Source: Rhizophlyctis rosea (Eukaryota; Chytridiomycota; Chytridiomycetes; Rhizophlyctidales; Rhizophlyctidaceae). Taken from it: a stretch of DNA of 64,000 nt. The notes below the pieces were generated by a model. That model saw nothing but the letters and a program-made list of their open reading frames with translations, did not search any database and was not told the DNA's origin. Positions 60,499 to 64,000 of the stretch are shown here, in pieces. Position 1 is the stretch's first letter. Each line of letters begins with the position of its first letter. Location of the stretch: positions 24,331-88,330 of the forward strand of contig JADGJC010000166.1 in NCBI GenBank assembly GCA_027596075.1. The letters run 5' to 3'. The position numbers and the translations under genes were made by a program.

Positions 60499-62581
60499 CA
60501 TGGCGGTCAAAGTCCCGCGGATGATAGGGTTGATCAGTGGGGCCCGGTTGAAGAATGTTCGCTCGGTTTGCGAGGCGAGGGATTTCGAAAGTGCAAAGGC
60601 AGTCGCGAGGCCGCATGCCCCGCCGCAGTTGCAGGCTGCGGTTAAGGATGACCATGTTGGGGAGTTGTTTAGGAATGGCTTGGTGGGGGTTCTATGGTAC
60701 GGTCGTGAGGCGGGTTGACCTGAAGCTGCAAGGGCCGGCAAATGCAAATAGCTTTACTGCGAGTGCTTTTCAAATTGTGCAGTGGCATGCAATCTAGCTG
60801 TAGATGTAGTGCAGAGGAATGCAAATTTTATGGTTGCAAGATGAACCTGTCCGCGTCATTCGAAATTATTCAGTCAGCAATTCACCTGATACACATTGTG
60901 TGGATGGACCCAGAAACCTAGTGACTTGACATCCATGGCGAGTCGGAAACAACGCTTCCGGTCGATCATCGGCCGCTCAGTTTCAGTTTCCTTTTTCCTT
61001 TAAAGGTCTCTACCGCTTCAAAACGCGCGCATGTCCACGCAAAAGGTGGGAAGTAGGTCGGAAATGTAGGTGATCGTGGGGCCAGTGGGAAGGATATGTG
61101 TTTTCACATTCCAGCATGCATCCTGCAACGTGTTCCGACGGGCGATTTTTGTTTTTTTTTCCGGCACTCCTGGCGGATGATGACTCATATTGTAGGTTGA
61201 TATCATCACTGAAAAAAAAAACAGTCACGCTTGCCCACCACCAGCCCAACCAAAGGCATTCCGTAGTATACAGGAATACTCACTCGAGAACGGATTTCAA
61301 CTCGTCTCGTAACCCTGAATGAAGATGGAATTGACGCAGTTGCTGGGGTGACAATTGTTATTCAATGGTCCATAACATTGTTGCATTTGTCGAACCTGTC
61401 ATCATTCCTTGATGATCTCGCATGAAATCATAAGGTATGACGCATCCGTGTAAACTTCTTTTTTTTTTCCCTGTTCTTGTTCAACATCATATCTAAAGTC
61501 CGCCTGGGCATAACAAGACCCTCCATGGTTGTACAAGCTAGAATGAGCTAGTAAAGTGATCGTCACATGTAGACGATGACAGCTATTGAGGATAGTGGAA
61601 TCCAGCCTGGCTGAGTCTCCTGCAAAAATCACCTTTTTTGGTCAAACCAGCACCAAACCGTGGTTCTTCCAAGGGTCATGGTTTGACTGGTCGGTCTTTA
61701 CCATGCGGCCTACAGCAATGAATGCAGGCCGCAATGCGAAACTATCAATAATGTCCAATATACAAATTCTGGGTGATCAGTGTTGACATACCATTCCACT
61801 TCACTGGGAATAGGGCGGAAGAAGGAAACTTTCCTTTGGTATACTTTACCTGTAGAGGTTACGGAAGGCCATGGACTGTGATGACCACAAGAAGGGGACC
61901 CGAAATTAGGACACAGCGCAGCCCAAAAAAGGGAGAACCGCAAGCACGCACAAGATACAGCCGACCGCTAAAAACGAGCTCTCAAATAAACCTCGCATGA
62001 TAATATATTCGAATGAAAAGTGATTGTGCCATCCAAACTCCATTTTCAGAATTCATGTGAAGTGCGTGCCCTAAAAATTGGCTACAAAAAGAAAAGATCC
62101 AGCATGGGGCACCCAAGTGAAGAAAAGCACCCCTAGGTATTCCTCATCGCAATGCACCCGAAATTTTACAATTCATGTGCTTGACGAAGAATCAAAACAG
62201 CCAAATAATCGAAAAAACAGAACATCTCAACACGAGCTTGAAAAGCACAATGTCCGAGATTGACGACATGCAACACACAAGACGCCTTCGAACGACAAAA
62301 AAAAAAAAAAAAAAAAAAGAACAATGAAAGGAAACGGGATAAGTGCACGGCCGACAAGCCAAATCCAATGAATCTTGATACCGGACATGGAATCAAATAG
62401 ATACATCGTATACATCGTACGATTCAAATTCAAATACCTGCTGCAGTCCTACCCAAGCCTCATCACCAAGGAAACAACCAAAAACCTCGTTCGGACCTGA
62501 TCTGCCAAAGCAGATTTTTAATTTCAATCCAGACACGATGGACAAATCACTCCTAGCCCACTACAAAACAAACCACCCCCC
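60499..62581. other. Intergenic with poly-A tract
   Basis: No clear gene. A short plus-strand frame at 60500-60718 follows directly after the 59530 gene and may be a 3' exon or chance. A run of about 22 A (62297-62318) lies near the 3' side of the gene at 62582. Confidence 0.35.
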
Positions 62582-63141
62582 TTACCGCCCCTCCCCACCA
62601 CCACCCCTCCCCAACCCCCCCCCACCCCACGCCCCCCACCCCCGCCCACGAACCCCCGGGGCCCGTTTGGGCGGGGGGGGACTAGCCCCCCGACTCCCGG
62701 GCCTCCCCCCCTCAAACCCCTCAACATGCGGACTATGACTCCTCCTATGCTGCTGCTGAATCTCCCCAACAATCCGCTCCGTAGGCGTTCTCCGACCCTC
62801 ACGGGGCGGTTGTCCCTGAAGCGCAAATCCCTCTCCTTGCGGTTGAGGGTTCGGAAGACCAGGACTGTTCCGTACGGCGCTAAAACCGCGGACTAATGGG
62901 CTGCCACTAGAGGAGGGGCCGGCACTTCCGCTTCGATACCCGTCACGTTCGAAATACCCCCCTCCCCCACTAGCACGTTCAGGGACCATAGGAGGCGGCA
63001 TATGTTGCTGTTGTTGCTGCTGTTGCTGTTGCTGTCCCTGTCCCTGCCCCTGCGCACTAAACCCCGTCCCCCCAACAGCGCCAACCGAACTCCGACTCCC
63101 CTCCCTCCTATGTCCCTGCCCCTTTCCCCCGTCCACCCCCC

Positions 63142-63175
<34 letters not shown>

Positions 63176-64000
63176 AACGGCCATTTGTTGTTGAGCCAAC
63201 CCCCCCACACCACCCAAATACCCATGCGGATGATAATACATACTCTGCGCATGAAGCATATACGCCGCCTGGCTTTGTAAATCTGCGGCGGGGTGCACGC
63301 CGACACTGACACCGGGATACGCCCCATGATGCGCCGGGTGTTTCGTGCCACCTGCGGCGGGGACGAAGAGTGGTGTTGTTGGTGGGGGGAAAGATACTGT
63401 TGATGAGACGACTGTGCTAGGTGGGTGGGAGGAGCTGCCGCGCCGGGTGTGAGAGATGGTGGAGGTGGTGCCGGCGTTACCCCCGTAATGTACACCACGC
63501 TGGTCTTTACCAGTGCTGCTCGGATGTGTTAAGTGGGAGTGGAGCATGGGCGTGTGGAGACCGACATGTTGTTGGGCCGTTGCGGGTGCCATAGGGATAG
63601 GTATCGACCCATACGGCGGGTGTGACATCATCATTATCTGTGGTTGTTGGTTCGGGTCGGGTACGAGACCTACTCTCAATGGTTGTTGGGATGGGGATGG
63701 GGAGTGGTGGTGTGGTTGGCGTGTGGGTTGTGGTACGGAGGAGGAGGAGCTGGCACGGGGTGGTGGGAATGCTTCGGTTTCGATTTTAGATGTGCGGCGG
63801 GAGGTAGGGGTGGAGGAGGAGGGACTTCCGGTTGGTGTTCGTGTACGTCCCTGATTTTGATTTTGCGCTTGACTTTTTGCCCACTCTTCCGTTCCTCGGA
63901 TAGCACCACCTGCCTCCTTCCCCGCTCTCGCCTCATTGACACCCTCACCCCTCCTCCGCGTCTCCGCACGGGGGCGCGGGCGCGGGGGGGCGGGCCGGGG
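62582..64000 (-). CDS. Gln/Pro/His-rich low-complexity protein (5' end outside window)
   Basis: One frame stays open from the right edge of the window to a stop at 62582, about 470 residues. It holds Ser/Thr/Pro-rich and Arg-rich stretches, two polyglutamine tracts (near 63142-63180 and 63005-63036, mostly CAG/CAA codons), Gly/Gln repeats and a Gly/Arg-rich end. No folded domain is visible in this part. Such tails occur in fungal transcription factors, RNA-binding proteins and signalling scaffolds; none of these can be chosen. The extreme G/C runs at both ends may contain sequencing errors, so the exact C-terminus is uncertain. Confidence 0.6.

Overview
This window is nuclear DNA of a filamentous or zoosporic fungus. 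It carries a velvet-family regulator, a HAM1-like fungal protein, CFEM cysteine-rich secreted proteins and a CBM21-type PP1 targeting subunit. Genes are sparse, introns are short (mostly 55-70 nt, GT-AG) and intergenic stretches are long. The mix of TIR-NACHT proteins with velvet and CFEM genes makes an early-diverging (chytrid-like) fungus plausible, but that placement is an inference.

Layout. (1) 1-2746, minus strand: a 3'-truncated NLR-like gene with an N-terminal membrane segment, a PB1-like region, a TIR domain and a NACHT NTPase. (2) 4024-5648, minus: a VelB-like velvet regulator in four exons. (3) About 5.6-13.4 kb: gene-poor, with a three-copy tandem repeat (7856-8235) and diverged relic sequences. 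(4) 13485-15647, minus: an intact F-box protein with about 16 thirty-residue ankyrin repeats. (5) About 16-21.6 kb: relic DNA, including remnants of the same family. (6) 21797-23839, minus: a paralogue of the F-box/ankyrin gene broken by two compensating one-base indels. (7) 27729-32264, minus: a seven-exon gene that I splice into a 1384-residue PB1-like/TIR/NACHT/WD40 protein with every exon phase consistent. (8) 39048-41384, plus: a PP1 glycogen-targeting subunit (RVxF plus CBM21). (9) 41.4-48.2 kb: gene-poor, with a 10-N assembly gap inside G/C homopolymers. (10) 48224-51247, plus: a HAM1-like protein with one in-frame 69-nt intron. (11) 52.9-56.0 kb, plus: a tandem CFEM family of one decayed and two intact members. 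(12) 57-60.5 kb: three unrecognised genes. (13) 62582 to the right edge, minus: a Gln/Pro/His-rich low-complexity protein, 5'-truncated.

The most interesting content is the pair of innate-immunity-type NLR genes. Both place a PB1-like region ahead of a TIR domain and a NACHT NTPase, and both keep the TIR glutamate expected of an NAD-cleaving enzyme, yet their TIR domains belong to clearly different subtypes. Between them lies an expanding and decaying F-box/ankyrin family. Together this looks like a rapidly evolving region of recognition-type proteins. The housekeeping and regulatory genes (velvet, PP1 subunit, HAM1-like) sit around it.
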